Origin: Bacteroides cellulosilyticus
GTDB taxonomy: Bacteria > Bacteroidota > Bacteroidia > Bacteroidales > Bacteroidaceae
Direction: 5' to 3'
DNA length: 64,000 nucleotides
Assembly (NCBI RefSeq): GCF_020091405.1
Contig: NZ_CP081903.1
Coordinates: 4,960,501 to 5,024,500, forward strand
Shown here: positions 1 to 8,135 of the stretch, piece by piece
Layout of the letters: each line of letters opens with the position of its first letter
Numbering within the stretch: the first letter of the stretch is position 1
The notes under the pieces: model-generated
The model's input: only the letters and a program-made list of their open reading frames with translations
Databases searched by the model: none
Told to the model about the DNA's origin: nothing
Program-made: the position numbers and the translations under genes

Positions 1-303
1 AGTAAGCAGTACGCCGAATGTGGAGAGGACAATACCCGGAACAAGAATCGGTTTAATTTCGCTGAATTTAGTATCCATACCGCCGGAAAACAAAATAACG
101 CTAAGAGCAACCATACCAATAAATTGTGCTTCTTTAGCGTTATGAAACTGTAGTCCGAAACCATCGCTACCGAAAATCATGCCGACGACAAGGAATAGTA
201 ACAGGGCAGGGACTCCGAATCGATAGCCAGTCTTGCCGACAATAATACTAATGAAAAGTAAGATAGAACCAATTAAAAGAATGTTTTCTGCTGTAAAAAT
301 CAT
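1..303 (-). CDS. Potassium/proton or sodium/proton antiporter, CPA1 type (N-terminal part)
   Basis: Only the first 101 codons are in the window; the gene runs off the left edge. It starts with ATG at 303 and reads MIFTAENILLIGSILLFISI, a first membrane helix, followed by the segment VGKTGYRFGVPALLLFLVVG and then LSVILFSGGMDTKFSEIK. This glycine-rich pattern of hydrophobic helices is typical of the NhaP2/CvrA branch of the monovalent cation/proton antiporters, which exchange K+ or Na+ for protons at the inner membrane. The C-terminal regulatory domain cannot be seen, so the ion is not determined. A well-formed Bacteroides promoter lies about 50 bp upstream (355-385). Confidence 0.8.
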   Translation of the reverse strand, partial: MIFTAENILLIGSILLFISIIVGKTGYRFGVPALLLFLVVGMIFGSDGFGLQFHNAKEAQFIGMVALSVILFSGGMDTKFSEIKPILVPGIVLSTFGVLLT

Positions 304-354
304 AAATTTAGGTATTATTTAAGTTGTTTATTCAAGGATTTAGTTATCGCAAAG

Positions 355-385
355 CGAAGTTACACCTATTTCTAAACAATTGCAA
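355..385 (-). promoter_or_regulatory. Promoter of the antiporter gene
   Basis: On the minus strand TTG (385-383) is separated by 20 bp from TAACTTCG (362-355), close to the Bacteroides -33/-7 form. It sits about 50 bp upstream of the ATG at 303. Confidence 0.5.
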
Positions 386-422
386 GGTGTAAAATGTTCA
401 GATTGGTGCGGAAAGGAATGAA

Positions 423-505
423 GTTACGAGCTACAGGCTACAAGCTACAAGTAGCTGCGCTATGTTCCGAAAGGCACTTGTAGCTTGTAGCCTGTAGCTC
501 GTAAC
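423..505. repeat. Perfect 30-bp inverted repeat with heptad arms
   Basis: The arms 423-452 and 476-505 are exact reverse complements around a 23-nt loop. Each arm is built from a repeated seven-base unit (GCTACAG, GCTACAA, GCTACAA). The element lies in the 350-bp gap 304-653 between the kinase and the antiporter and has no T-run. It looks like a dispersed palindromic (REP-like) element rather than a terminator. No second copy was noticed in this window. Confidence 0.7.
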
Positions 506-551
506 TGATTCATAACCCGACAATAATGAACATAATCCAAATCTTGATTCG

Positions 552-590
552 TATTATTAGTCTATTATTGAATTATTTTTCTCCTATTGG
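552..590 (-). repeat. Dispersed 39-bp intergenic repeat, copy 1
   Basis: Its reverse complement begins CCAATAGGAGAAAAATAATT and matches 61865-61903 at 36 of 39 positions by eye. It lies 60-100 bp beyond the histidine kinase stop codon. The function is unknown. Confidence 0.6.
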
Positions 591-622
591 GAAAAAGTTT
601 TTCTCCAGTAGGAGAAAAAATC
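579..622 (-). terminator. Possible terminator or operator hairpin after the kinase gene
   Basis: The segment holds TTTTTCTCC-AGTA-GGAGAAAAA and a second, inverted ctcctattgg copy, so several alternative stems can form. It sits about 35 bp downstream of the kinase stop on the minus strand and could end the two-component transcript. The inverted arrangement would also suit a protein-binding site, so the role is uncertain. Confidence 0.4.
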
Positions 623-653
623 CATTAATACCACTTTGTCTTTTAGATGTTAC

Positions 654-2021
654 CTAATTGAATTTCAGTACAAACATGGTTTCCTTTCCGGGATGCAGGG
701 AAAGACTGCCACCTGACAGCCGCATAATTTGACGGGAAATACTCAATCCGATGCCGCTGCCACCTTCTTTTGTGGTGAAGAAAGGTATGAAAATGTGTTC
801 TGCTACTTCAGGAGGAATAGTAGGACCGTTATTGGACACTTCGATGAGTACGGCTTCATTTTCATTACAATAAGCGTGTAAGGTGATGATGCCTTCCGGA
901 ATTCCTGCCGCCTCGATGGCCTGAATGGCATTTTTCAATAAGTTGATGAATACCTGTGAGATAAGGTTTTCATCTGCATAAAGAATAAGGTCATCCGGAG
1001 TGATGTGGGAGTGGAAATTGATATGTGAATCAGGATATTGATGCCGTGCCAATTCCACCATGCGATTGATAAAACCTTTGACGTAGAACAAGGAAGGTTC
1101 CGGTTTGGGGATACGGGTGGAACGGTGGTAATTTTCTACAAAAGAGAGAAGTCCTTTGCCCGTAGTGCTGATGGTGTGCAGGCCATTGCGGATTTCGTCA
1201 GCAGTTTCTTTGTCGGAAGAGATGGATTCACTTTTCGTTTTTAATTCTTCGCTTCCTTGTATCAGTGTCAGCAATGTGTCGCTCAGTGAAGTGATGGGAG
1301 TGACGGAATTCATAATTTCATGTGTCAGTACACGGGTCAGGCGTATCCAAGAGTCGATTTCCTTTTCGTCCAGTTCGTTATTGATATCATTCAGGGCAAG
1401 GATGCGGAAATGCTCTTGACGGATGGTTATGTCGGAGACGCGGATGGAGAGATTGACTGTGCCGCGTTCGTTGGACAGACGGGTTTGCAACTTATCTCCG
1501 GGGCGGCAATGGGTGAAAAGTTCCATAAGGTTTACATCAATACGGCTAAGTTGGCTGACATGGGTGAAGACTTCCAGCCCTAACAGGCGGAGGGCTTCAT
1601 TATTTTTTTGGTAAACAGCACCTGTATCGTTCAGTACTAGGATACCGGTATTGATGCAGTCGAGAATGAGTTCGTAATACTTTTCCTGTTGTGCCGTTTC
1701 ACTTTTTACATTATATAATATAGAAGCAACGCGGTTCAGGGCCTGGTTTACAATACGGTTGTCCGGAATATCTTCGTGTTCGGAGAAATGGATGGATGCA
1801 TCGTTGTTTTCAATGGCATCGAGCAGAAACAGGACTTTCTGCGTATGCCGACGATACAGTTTCCATTGCCAGCACAGACTCGTCAACAGCAGCAAGGAAG
1901 AGATGACGATCCATAGAAGGTCTTTATAAATAATGGATACCGTAACAGCTCCCGCCAGCAGGAGAGAGATGACGATACGGAAAAGGTAGCGGTCGGTGAT
2001 GTATCGGTAGTAATGTTTCAT
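654..2021 (-). CDS. Membrane sensor histidine kinase, NtrY-like
   Basis: A 455-residue inner-membrane kinase. Two helices (about residues 14-30 and 35-50) leave only a few periplasmic residues between them, so sensing is more likely in the membrane or cytoplasm. A PAS-like segment (about 110-215) follows. The H-box reads VLTHEIMNSVTPI with His234. The ATPase domain has an N-box (INLLKNAIQA, near 370) and a glycine box GGSGIGLSISRQ near 424. The start codon overlaps the stop of the response regulator gene (ATGA at 2018-2021), so the two are translationally coupled and should form one phosphorelay. The signal is not evident from the sequence. Confidence 0.9.
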   Translation of the reverse strand: MKHYYRYITDRYLFRIVISLLLAGAVTVSIIYKDLLWIVISSLLLLTSLCWQWKLYRRHTQKVLFLLDAIENNDASIHFSEHEDIPDNRIVNQALNRVASILYNVKSETAQQEKYYELILDCINTGILVLNDTGAVYQKNNEALRLLGLEVFTHVSQLSRIDVNLMELFTHCRPGDKLQTRLSNERGTVNLSIRVSDITIRQEHFRILALNDINNELDEKEIDSWIRLTRVLTHEIMNSVTPITSLSDTLLTLIQGSEELKTKSESISSDKETADEIRNGLHTISTTGKGLLSFVENYHRSTRIPKPEPSLFYVKGFINRMVELARHQYPDSHINFHSHITPDDLILYADENLISQVFINLLKNAIQAIEAAGIPEGIITLHAYCNENEAVLIEVSNNGPTIPPEVAEHIFIPFFTTKEGGSGIGLSISRQIMRLSGGSLSLHPGKETMFVLKFN

Positions 2022-3370
2022 AATCCGAACTTTTTCATTTTGTTATAGAGAGTCTGCCGGGTGATGCCGAGTTGTGCGGCAACAGCGGATAGATTGCCGT
2101 TACAGGTATCCAGAGCTTTCTGTATCATTTTCCGTTCCATTTCTTCAAGGGTGGCTGCTTCTGTACCGGCATTGCTTCCGGTGCGTGAGGTTTCGGGACG
2201 CTTAGGCAACTGAAACAGTTCCGCCGGCAGTTCGTTACCGTCGCAGATAATGACTGCTTTCTCTATGGCATGCTCCAGTTCGCGGATATTTCCGTACCAG
2301 GTGTGTGTGTGCAATTTGGTACAGGCAGCATCGGAAAGCCGTAATAATGCTTTGTCATATTGCTTGCAGAAGCGCGTTATAAAGCGTTCGGCAAGAGGAA
2401 GAATGTCTTCCGGCCGTTCGCGCAAAGGCGGAATTTCAAGATGGATAGTATTGATGCGGTAAAGCAAGTCTTCACGGAATTCATTGCGTTGTACCATCTC
2501 GTTCAGGTTGCGGTTGGTGGCACAAATCAGACGGATGTCGACAGCAATAGGCTGGTTGCTGCCTACACGGACAATATTGCGGCGTTGCAATACGGTCAGT
2601 AGTTTGGCTTGCAGGTGATAGGGTAAATTGCCGATTTCATCGAGAAACAGTGTGCTATGGTCTGCAGTTTCGAACTTACCGGGACGGTCAGCGTATGCAT
2701 CTGTGAAAGAGCCTTTTGTATGCCCGAAAAGCTCGCTTTCAAAGAGGCTTTCGGTGATGGCTCCCATGTCTACAGCAACCATTTCCTTCGTACGGCGGGA
2801 AGAAAGTGCATGAATTTCACGTGCCAGCATCTCTTTTCCCGTACCGTTTTCTCCGGTGATAAGGATATTTGCATTGGTTATGGCGACTTTCTCCACCAGT
2901 GAGCGCAGTTGCTGCATGATGGGACTTTCTCCCCAATACATGGCAGGGGTTACGGGCGAGGCATTTTTTCCGTTATTCTTATTATAAATGGCTTGGGCTG
3001 CATTCAGTAAGGTTTCCACCAGCTTTTGATTATCCCATGGCTTGACAATAAAGTCTGTAGCCCCTTCTTTAATGCCACGCACGGCAAGATCAATATCTCC
3101 ATAAGCAGTGAAAAGAACCACAGGCAAGGAGGGACGAAGGCGTTTGATCTCCTGCAACCAGAATAATCCTTCGTTTCCGGTATTGATGCCTGATGTAAAG
3201 TTCATGTCAAGTAACACCACCGATGGAGTTTCTTCACGCAACACAGAGGTAAGTGTGACAGGTGAAGTGAGCGTGATGATCTTTTCGAAATGGGGTTTCA
3301 ACAGCAGTTGCACGGCGGTGAGCACACCGCGGTTATCATCGACAATGAGGATATTTCCAGGCTTTTTCAT
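2018..3370 (-). CDS. Sigma54-type response regulator (receiver, AAA+, Fis HTH)
   Basis: From the ATG at 3370 the protein has 450 residues. The receiver domain has phospho-acceptor Asp55 (VVLLDMNF). The AAA+ domain has Walker A GENGTGKE (173-180), Walker B FLDEIGN and the arginine-finger region LLYRINTIHLEIPPLRER. A Fis-type helix-turn-helix closes the C-terminus (ITRQTLYNKMKKFGL). The sigma54-contacting loop, usually GAFTGA, reads GSFTDA (220-225). The frame stays open upstream to 3406, but that stretch lies at or before the predicted transcription start (-7 box at 3393-3400), and MKKPGNILIVDD is the normal receiver start, so I chose 3370. Family knowledge: such proteins activate sigma54 promoters when phosphorylated. 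The partner kinase is the next gene. Confidence 0.92.
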   Translation of the reverse strand: MKKPGNILIVDDNRGVLTAVQLLLKPHFEKIITLTSPVTLTSVLREETPSVVLLDMNFTSGINTGNEGLFWLQEIKRLRPSLPVVLFTAYGDIDLAVRGIKEGATDFIVKPWDNQKLVETLLNAAQAIYNKNNGKNASPVTPAMYWGESPIMQQLRSLVEKVAITNANILITGENGTGKEMLAREIHALSSRRTKEMVAVDMGAITESLFESELFGHTKGSFTDAYADRPGKFETADHSTLFLDEIGNLPYHLQAKLLTVLQRRNIVRVGSNQPIAVDIRLICATNRNLNEMVQRNEFREDLLYRINTIHLEIPPLRERPEDILPLAERFITRFCKQYDKALLRLSDAACTKLHTHTWYGNIRELEHAIEKAVIICDGNELPAELFQLPKRPETSRTGSNAGTEAATLEEMERKMIQKALDTCNGNLSAVAAQLGITRQTLYNKMKKFGL

Positions 3371-3392
3371 ACGAGAGTTTCTTTTGAGGGAG

Positions 3393-3465
3393 TAAAGATA
3401 ATGCAAATTGAAGGTATAACTTTCATGCTTGCATGAAAAAGTTATGCTGAGATGCAGCTTATCTT
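3393..3465 (-). repeat. Palindromic intergenic element carrying a -7 promoter box, copy A
   Basis: The segment starts with taaagataatgcaaat, has the central palindrome catgcttgcatg, and ends gcagcttatctt. It closely matches 48199-48270. Read on the minus strand its edge gives TTTGCATTATCTTTA, with a -7-like TATCTTTA (3400-3393) placed just upstream of the response regulator start at 3370. Confidence 0.65.
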
Positions 3466-3577
3466 CTGTAAAGATAAGGAAGTTCAGCGAAAAAAATGAA
3501 AGATACTTGTCATATTTTCTACATACCGGTGTAATACGAATAACTGACCTTTGCCTGCAACTAAAAATACAGACACT

Positions 3578-3955
3578 ATGAGATTACGTACTTTTTATTC
3601 TACCATTGTGTTATGGCTGAACCGTATTTATAATGTGTATCGTGCCCGGCATGGACAACCTTATTATTCTTTGTCACAAGCGATTAAACAAAAAGTAAAA
3701 TCCGCTGTTTCTTATATTTCCGATTTTGAGAAGGAACTGGTGAAGTTTGCCCGTACACGTAAATGCGACGGTATCATTTGCAGGCACATTCATCATCCGG
3801 CAAATACTTATTATGATGATATACATTATCTTAACTCCGGTGACTGGGTGGAAACTCTTTCAGCACTCGTAGAGGATGAGGGCGAAAATTGGGAAGTGTT
3901 ACGGTACGAGGATATGCTGATGAAAGAAAAGCCTGAAGAGCGCCTCTGTAGTTAA
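3578..3955 (+). pseudogene. LpxH-like metallophosphoesterase, C-terminal remnant
   Basis: The 125 residues from the ATG at 3578 match only the second half of the calcineurin-like phosphoesterases related to UDP-2,3-diacylglucosamine diphosphatase: GQPYYSLSQAIKQKVK, then AVSYISDFEKELVKFAR, then ANTYYDDIHYLNSGDWVE. The N-terminal half, which carries the metal-binding DxH, GD and GNH motifs, is absent. The conserved GHIH metal motif reads RHIH, so a ligand region is also altered. The ORF can be extended to a TTG at 3551 but gains nothing recognisable. I read it as a decayed gene that lost its 5' part. The following glycosyltransferase probably shared its operon. A separately folded small protein cannot be excluded. 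Confidence 0.7.
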
Positions 3956-3993
3956 AATCGTGAGTTGTAAATTACTAAATTATAAATATAAAG

Positions 3994-5109
3994 ATGAAAG
4001 TTCTTTTTATTGTTCAAGGAGAAGGCCGCGGTCATCTGACGCAAGCCATCACGCTGGAAGAAATACTACGGCGCAACGGGCACGAGGTAGTAGAAGTATT
4101 GGTGGGGAAGAGCAATACCCGTCGCCTGCCGGGTTTCTTCAACCGCAGCATACAGGCACCTGTGAAACGCTTTCTCAGTCCGAACTTTCTGCCTACACCT
4201 GCCAATAAGCGGGTCAGCATGTCTCGTAGTATCGCATATAATCTGATGCAGGTTCCTGCTTATCTGCGTAGCATTTGTTATATTCACCGGCGTATCCATG
4301 AAACTGATGCGGACCTCGTAATCAACTTTTATGAGTTACTGACGGGCTTGACTTATCTTTTTTTCCGCCCCTCTGTACCGCAGATCAGCGTCGGTCATCA
4401 ATATCTTTTCCTGCATCATGACTTTGAGTTTCCCCAAAAGAATCCTATGAGCCTGCTGATGCTCCGTTTTTTTACACGACTCACGTGTATCGGAGCCAAA
4501 GAGAAGCTGGCTCTCTCATTCCGTCCGATGGAAACGGACGAAGAAGCGCATATACGCGTGGTACCGCCTTTACTGCGGCGCGAAGTGCTTTGTTGTGAAG
4601 CTGCTTCCGGAGAGTATGTACACGGTTATATGGTTAATGCCGGATTTGGAGAAAGTATCTCCCAGTGGCATGAGCAGCACCCTGAAGTGCCTTTGCACTT
4701 CTTCTGGGACAAACCGGATGAGCCGGAAGTGTGCCGGATGGATGAAACATTGTCATTTCATCAGTTGGATGACGAAAAATTCCTTCGCTATATGTCGGGT
4801 TGCCGGGCGTATGCCACTACGGCAGGCTTTGAATCCGTTTGTGAGGCTATGTATCTGGGTAAGCCTTTGTTGATGGTGCCAGCGCACATCGAACAGGATT
4901 GTAACGCTTATGATGCGGCACGAGGCGGAGCAGGTATTATTTCCGATAATTTTGAGGTAGACCGTTTGTTGGAGTTCGCCCGGAGTGAGTATCAACCCGA
5001 AGAGAATTTCCGTAGCTGGGTGCGTAGTTGTGAGTGGCGGTTGCTGAACTGTATAGAAACAGCGGAAGGAATAGGCTTTATAAATGATTATAAATTGATA
5101 TATGAATAA
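3994..5109 (+). CDS. Glycosyltransferase of the MurG/UGT (GT-B) type
   Basis: 371 residues. The N-terminus MKVLFIVQGEGRGHLTQAIT has the glycine-rich loop and GHLTQA motif of GT-B transferases related to MurG and archaeal MJ1255. The C-terminal half has the nucleotide-sugar region TTAGFESVCEAMYLGKPLL followed by PAHIEQDCNAYDA, matching the family's donor-binding block. It is likely cytoplasmic or membrane-associated and acts on an envelope lipid or glycan; the acceptor is unknown. Its last 8 bp overlap the start of ppk1. Its leader carries a gtaaattactaaatt sequence also found before two bat genes. Confidence 0.8.
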   Translation: MKVLFIVQGEGRGHLTQAITLEEILRRNGHEVVEVLVGKSNTRRLPGFFNRSIQAPVKRFLSPNFLPTPANKRVSMSRSIAYNLMQVPAYLRSICYIHRRIHETDADLVINFYELLTGLTYLFFRPSVPQISVGHQYLFLHHDFEFPQKNPMSLLMLRFFTRLTCIGAKEKLALSFRPMETDEEAHIRVVPPLLRREVLCCEAASGEYVHGYMVNAGFGESISQWHEQHPEVPLHFFWDKPDEPEVCRMDETLSFHQLDDEKFLRYMSGCRAYATTAGFESVCEAMYLGKPLLMVPAHIEQDCNAYDAARGGAGIISDNFEVDRLLEFARSEYQPEENFRSWVRSCEWRLLNCIETAEGIGFINDYKLIYE

Positions 5110-7195
5110 GAAAATAGCCTCTGCTCCACATATAGATCGTGATTTAAGCTGGATGTATTTCAACCGTCGCATCTTGCAGGAAGCGATGAAAACGGACGTT
5201 CCTTTACTTGAGCGACTTTCCTTTCTTGGAATTTATTCGAATAATCTGGATGAATTTTTCCGTGTACGTATGGCAACCCTCAGTCGCATAGCCGAGTGTG
5301 AGGATAGAAGTTTGCGCTCGGAAAGCGAACATGCCAAGCAGCTTATCAAGCAAATCAACAAACTGAATAACAGGTATGCCCAAGAGTATGAACGGGCTAT
5401 CCACGAAGTGACCGACCGCTTGCGTGAAGAGAACATCTTTCTTTTAAAGGAAACTGAGCTGGACGAAGAACAACAAATTTTTGTCAGTGACTTCTTCCGC
5501 CGCCAGCTCAGCGGTTTTGTCAGTCCCGTTTGGCTTTCTGCCGTGAAACAACTGACGGAAGCAACGGATGAGAATATCTATCTTGCCATAAAAATGCAAG
5601 TTTCCGAAGCCCGAAAGGTATCCGCTGCACGGAAATTACCGTCTCGTACCGATTATGCTCTGATAGAGCTTCCGGTTCCTGTTTGCGGACGTTTTATTCG
5701 TCTGCCCGATCGTGAAGAACGCAGTTATCTGATGTATCTGGATGATGTGATCCGTTTTTGCCTGCCGATGATTTTCTCCGGTATGGAATACGATTGCTTC
5801 GAGGCGTATGCTTTCAAGTTTACAAAAGATGCTGAAATGGAGATAGATAATGACCTGCGCAATGGCACGCTTCAGAAGATTTCGAAGGCGGTAAAGAGCC
5901 GTAAGAAAGGAGATGCCCTGCGGGTTATCTACGATGCGGAGATGCCAAAGGATTTACTAAAGAGGGTGATGAATCGCCTGAATCTGGATAAGTTGGATAC
6001 TGTGCTTGGCGGAGGGCGATATCATAATCATAAAGACCTGATGGCTTTTCCCGATTGCGGGCGTTGCGATTTGAAATATCCGCGCTGGCTTCCTATATTG
6101 AAGCCGGAACTGAAAGAGAATGTGAGTTTGCTGCGTCTTATTCAGAAGCAGGACAGATATATCCATGTACCTTTCCATAGTTTTGATTACTATATCCGTG
6201 TGCTTCAGGAGGCGGCTCTTAGTAAGGATGTCAAGAGTATAAAGACGACTCTTTACCGTCTGGCAAAAGACTCTAAAGTGGTGAAAGCGCTGATTTGTGC
6301 TGCACGGAACGGTAAGAAGGTGACTGTAGTAATCGAACTCCTGGCACGTTTTGATGAAGCATCCAATATCGATTGGTCCAAAAAAATGCAGGATGCAGGC
6401 ATTCATGTGATTTTTGGGGTGGAAGGGCTGAAAGTCCATTCCAAAATAACCCATATCGGAATGAAGACGGGAAGCGATATTGCTTGTATCAGTACAGGGA
6501 ACTTCCATGAGGGAAATGCACGCATGTATACGGATTATATGCTGATGACGGCATCCCGTTCCGTAGTACGTGATGTAAATTCTGTGTTCACTTTTATAGA
6601 GAAGCCTTATTCGCCCGTTCATTTCAAAGAACTACTGGTATCTCCCAATGAAATGAAACTACGCTTTATCCGCCTGATTAATGATGAAATAATGAACCGG
6701 CAATCAGGGCGTCCGGCGTATATCCGCGTGAAAGTGAACCATATAACGGATTCTGCTATTGTCAAGAAGCTATATGAAGCTTCGGCTGTCGGAGTACCTG
6801 TAGATATGTTAGTGCGTGGAAATTGTTCGCTGGTAACGGGGATTCCCGGAATAAGTGATACTATCCATATCAGTGGTATTATTGACCGGTATCTGGAACA
6901 TTCACGCATCTTCATCTTTGCTGCCGGTGGTGAGAATAAGACATTTATTGGTTCGGCGGACTGGATGCCCCGCAATCTCGATAATCGTATAGAAGTGATA
7001 GCTCCTGTCTACGATGCCCGGATCAAAGAAGACTTGTGGAAGGTAATAGATTTCGGCTTACATGATACTTGCCAGGGAAGTGTTGTAGATGGGACAGGGG
7101 AGAATCGTCCCTGGATGGGAGAAGATGGAAGCGGTGCGTCGTTCCGTTCACAAGAAGAATTATATAAATATTATCTTGCAGTAAATGAATTATAG
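5102..7195 (+). CDS. ppk1: Polyphosphate kinase 1
   Basis: 697 residues, the usual PPK1 length. It makes inorganic polyphosphate from the gamma phosphate of ATP, reversibly. The N-terminus (HIDRDLSWMYFNRRILQEA) and the two phospholipase-D-like halves are present. The autophosphorylated histidine is in KVHSKITHIG (His446), and the second catalytic histidine is in YLEHSRIFIF (His600). The gene starts inside the preceding glycosyltransferase gene (8-bp overlap) and is followed after 28 bp by ppx, so synthesis and breakdown of polyphosphate are coupled in one transcription unit. Confidence 0.97.
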   Translation: MNKKIASAPHIDRDLSWMYFNRRILQEAMKTDVPLLERLSFLGIYSNNLDEFFRVRMATLSRIAECEDRSLRSESEHAKQLIKQINKLNNRYAQEYERAIHEVTDRLREENIFLLKETELDEEQQIFVSDFFRRQLSGFVSPVWLSAVKQLTEATDENIYLAIKMQVSEARKVSAARKLPSRTDYALIELPVPVCGRFIRLPDREERSYLMYLDDVIRFCLPMIFSGMEYDCFEAYAFKFTKDAEMEIDNDLRNGTLQKISKAVKSRKKGDALRVIYDAEMPKDLLKRVMNRLNLDKLDTVLGGGRYHNHKDLMAFPDCGRCDLKYPRWLPILKPELKENVSLLRLIQKQDRYIHVPFHSFDYYIRVLQEAALSKDVKSIKTTLYRLAKDSKVVKALICAARNGKKVTVVIELLARFDEASNIDWSKKMQDAGIHVIFGVEGLKVHSKITHIGMKTGSDIACISTGNFHEGNARMYTDYMLMTASRSVVRDVNSVFTFIEKPYSPVHFKELLVSPNEMKLRFIRLINDEIMNRQSGRPAYIRVKVNHITDSAIVKKLYEASAVGVPVDMLVRGNCSLVTGIPGISDTIHISGIIDRYLEHSRIFIFAAGGENKTFIGSADWMPRNLDNRIEVIAPVYDARIKEDLWKVIDFGLHDTCQGSVVDGTGENRPWMGEDGSGASFRSQEELYKYYLAVNEL

Positions 7196-7223
7196 TTTAT
7201 CTGCATAATTTTAATAAATAGAT

Positions 7224-8135
7224 ATGCCAACTACTCATACTTGCTATGCCGCCATTGATATCGGCTCTAATGCCGTGCGGCTTTTAATTAAGAAAGTAAA
7301 AGAAGACGAGACTGTATTGAACAAGCGTCTCTCAAAAGTTTTGTTGCTTCGTGTGCCATTACGGCTTGGTTTCGATGTGTTTTCTTTAGGCGAAGTGTCC
7401 GAAACGAAGGCTGTAAAGCTACGCCGGTTAATGAAAGCTTTCCGCCAACTGATGAAGATTTATGATGTGACGGATTACCGTGCTTGCGCCACTTCGGCCA
7501 TGCGGGATGCCCGTAATGGGAAATCCATTATCAAGAAGATATTGAAAGATACCGGTATCTCTATTGAAGTCATTGACGGTCAGGAAGAAGCTAGAATGAT
7601 CTACAACAACCATATCGAGTGTATGGCCGACCGTACAGGTAATTATATTTATGTAGATGTCGGTGGTGGCAGTACTGAGATCAATCTGCTAGTTGACGGA
7701 GAACTGCAACATTCCCTATCTTACAACATTGGTACGGTACGTATGCTTAGTGGCGCGGTCCGCGAGGAGGTGTGGGGACAAATGCATGATGATCTGGAGC
7801 GATTGACTGAAGGTTTGGGAGAGGTGAATATCATCGGTTCCGGTGGCAATATCAATAAGCTCTATCGATTGGCGGAGAAGAAAGATAAGAAGAAGCTGCG
7901 TTTACCCGTCACTTCGCTGCAAACTCTGTATGATAAACTGGTGCCTTTGACACCTGAACAGCGTATGGATACATTTAGTTTGAAAGCTGACCGTGCAGAT
8001 GTTATAGTTCCTGCTGCCGAAATCTTTCTGACTATTGCCAAGGTGGTACATTCCGAATATATACATGTTCCGGTGATTGGATTGGCGGATGGTATTATAG
8101 ATAGTTTGTATGAAAATAAAGAAGGGGAAAATTAA
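7224..8135 (+). CDS. ppx: Exopolyphosphatase / pppGpp phosphohydrolase (Ppx/GppA)
   Basis: 303 residues, the short form with only the two actin-like ATPase lobes. The phosphate-binding loops are visible as AIDIGSNAVRLLI near the N-terminus and YVDVGGGSTEINLL near residue 145, and the catalytic Glu region reads DGQEEARMIY. It removes terminal phosphate from polyphosphate and may also act on pppGpp. It lies directly downstream of ppk1. Its stop codon overlaps that of the convergent tamB gene by 4 bp (8132-8135), with no terminator between them. Confidence 0.93.
   Translation: MPTTHTCYAAIDIGSNAVRLLIKKVKEDETVLNKRLSKVLLLRVPLRLGFDVFSLGEVSETKAVKLRRLMKAFRQLMKIYDVTDYRACATSAMRDARNGKSIIKKILKDTGISIEVIDGQEEARMIYNNHIECMADRTGNYIYVDVGGGSTEINLLVDGELQHSLSYNIGTVRMLSGAVREEVWGQMHDDLERLTEGLGEVNIIGSGGNINKLYRLAEKKDKKKLRLPVTSLQTLYDKLVPLTPEQRMDTFSLKADRADVIVPAAEIFLTIAKVVHSEYIHVPVIGLADGIIDSLYENKEGEN

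Noticed and set aside
3371..3406. Longer N-terminus for the response regulator (MHYLYSLKRNSR...)
   Set aside because: It lies at or before the predicted -7 box and adds residues not found before receiver domains.
5957..6622. 221-codon minus-strand ORF opposite ppk1
   Set aside because: Antisense shadow of the conserved PPK1 core; no promoter or known domain.
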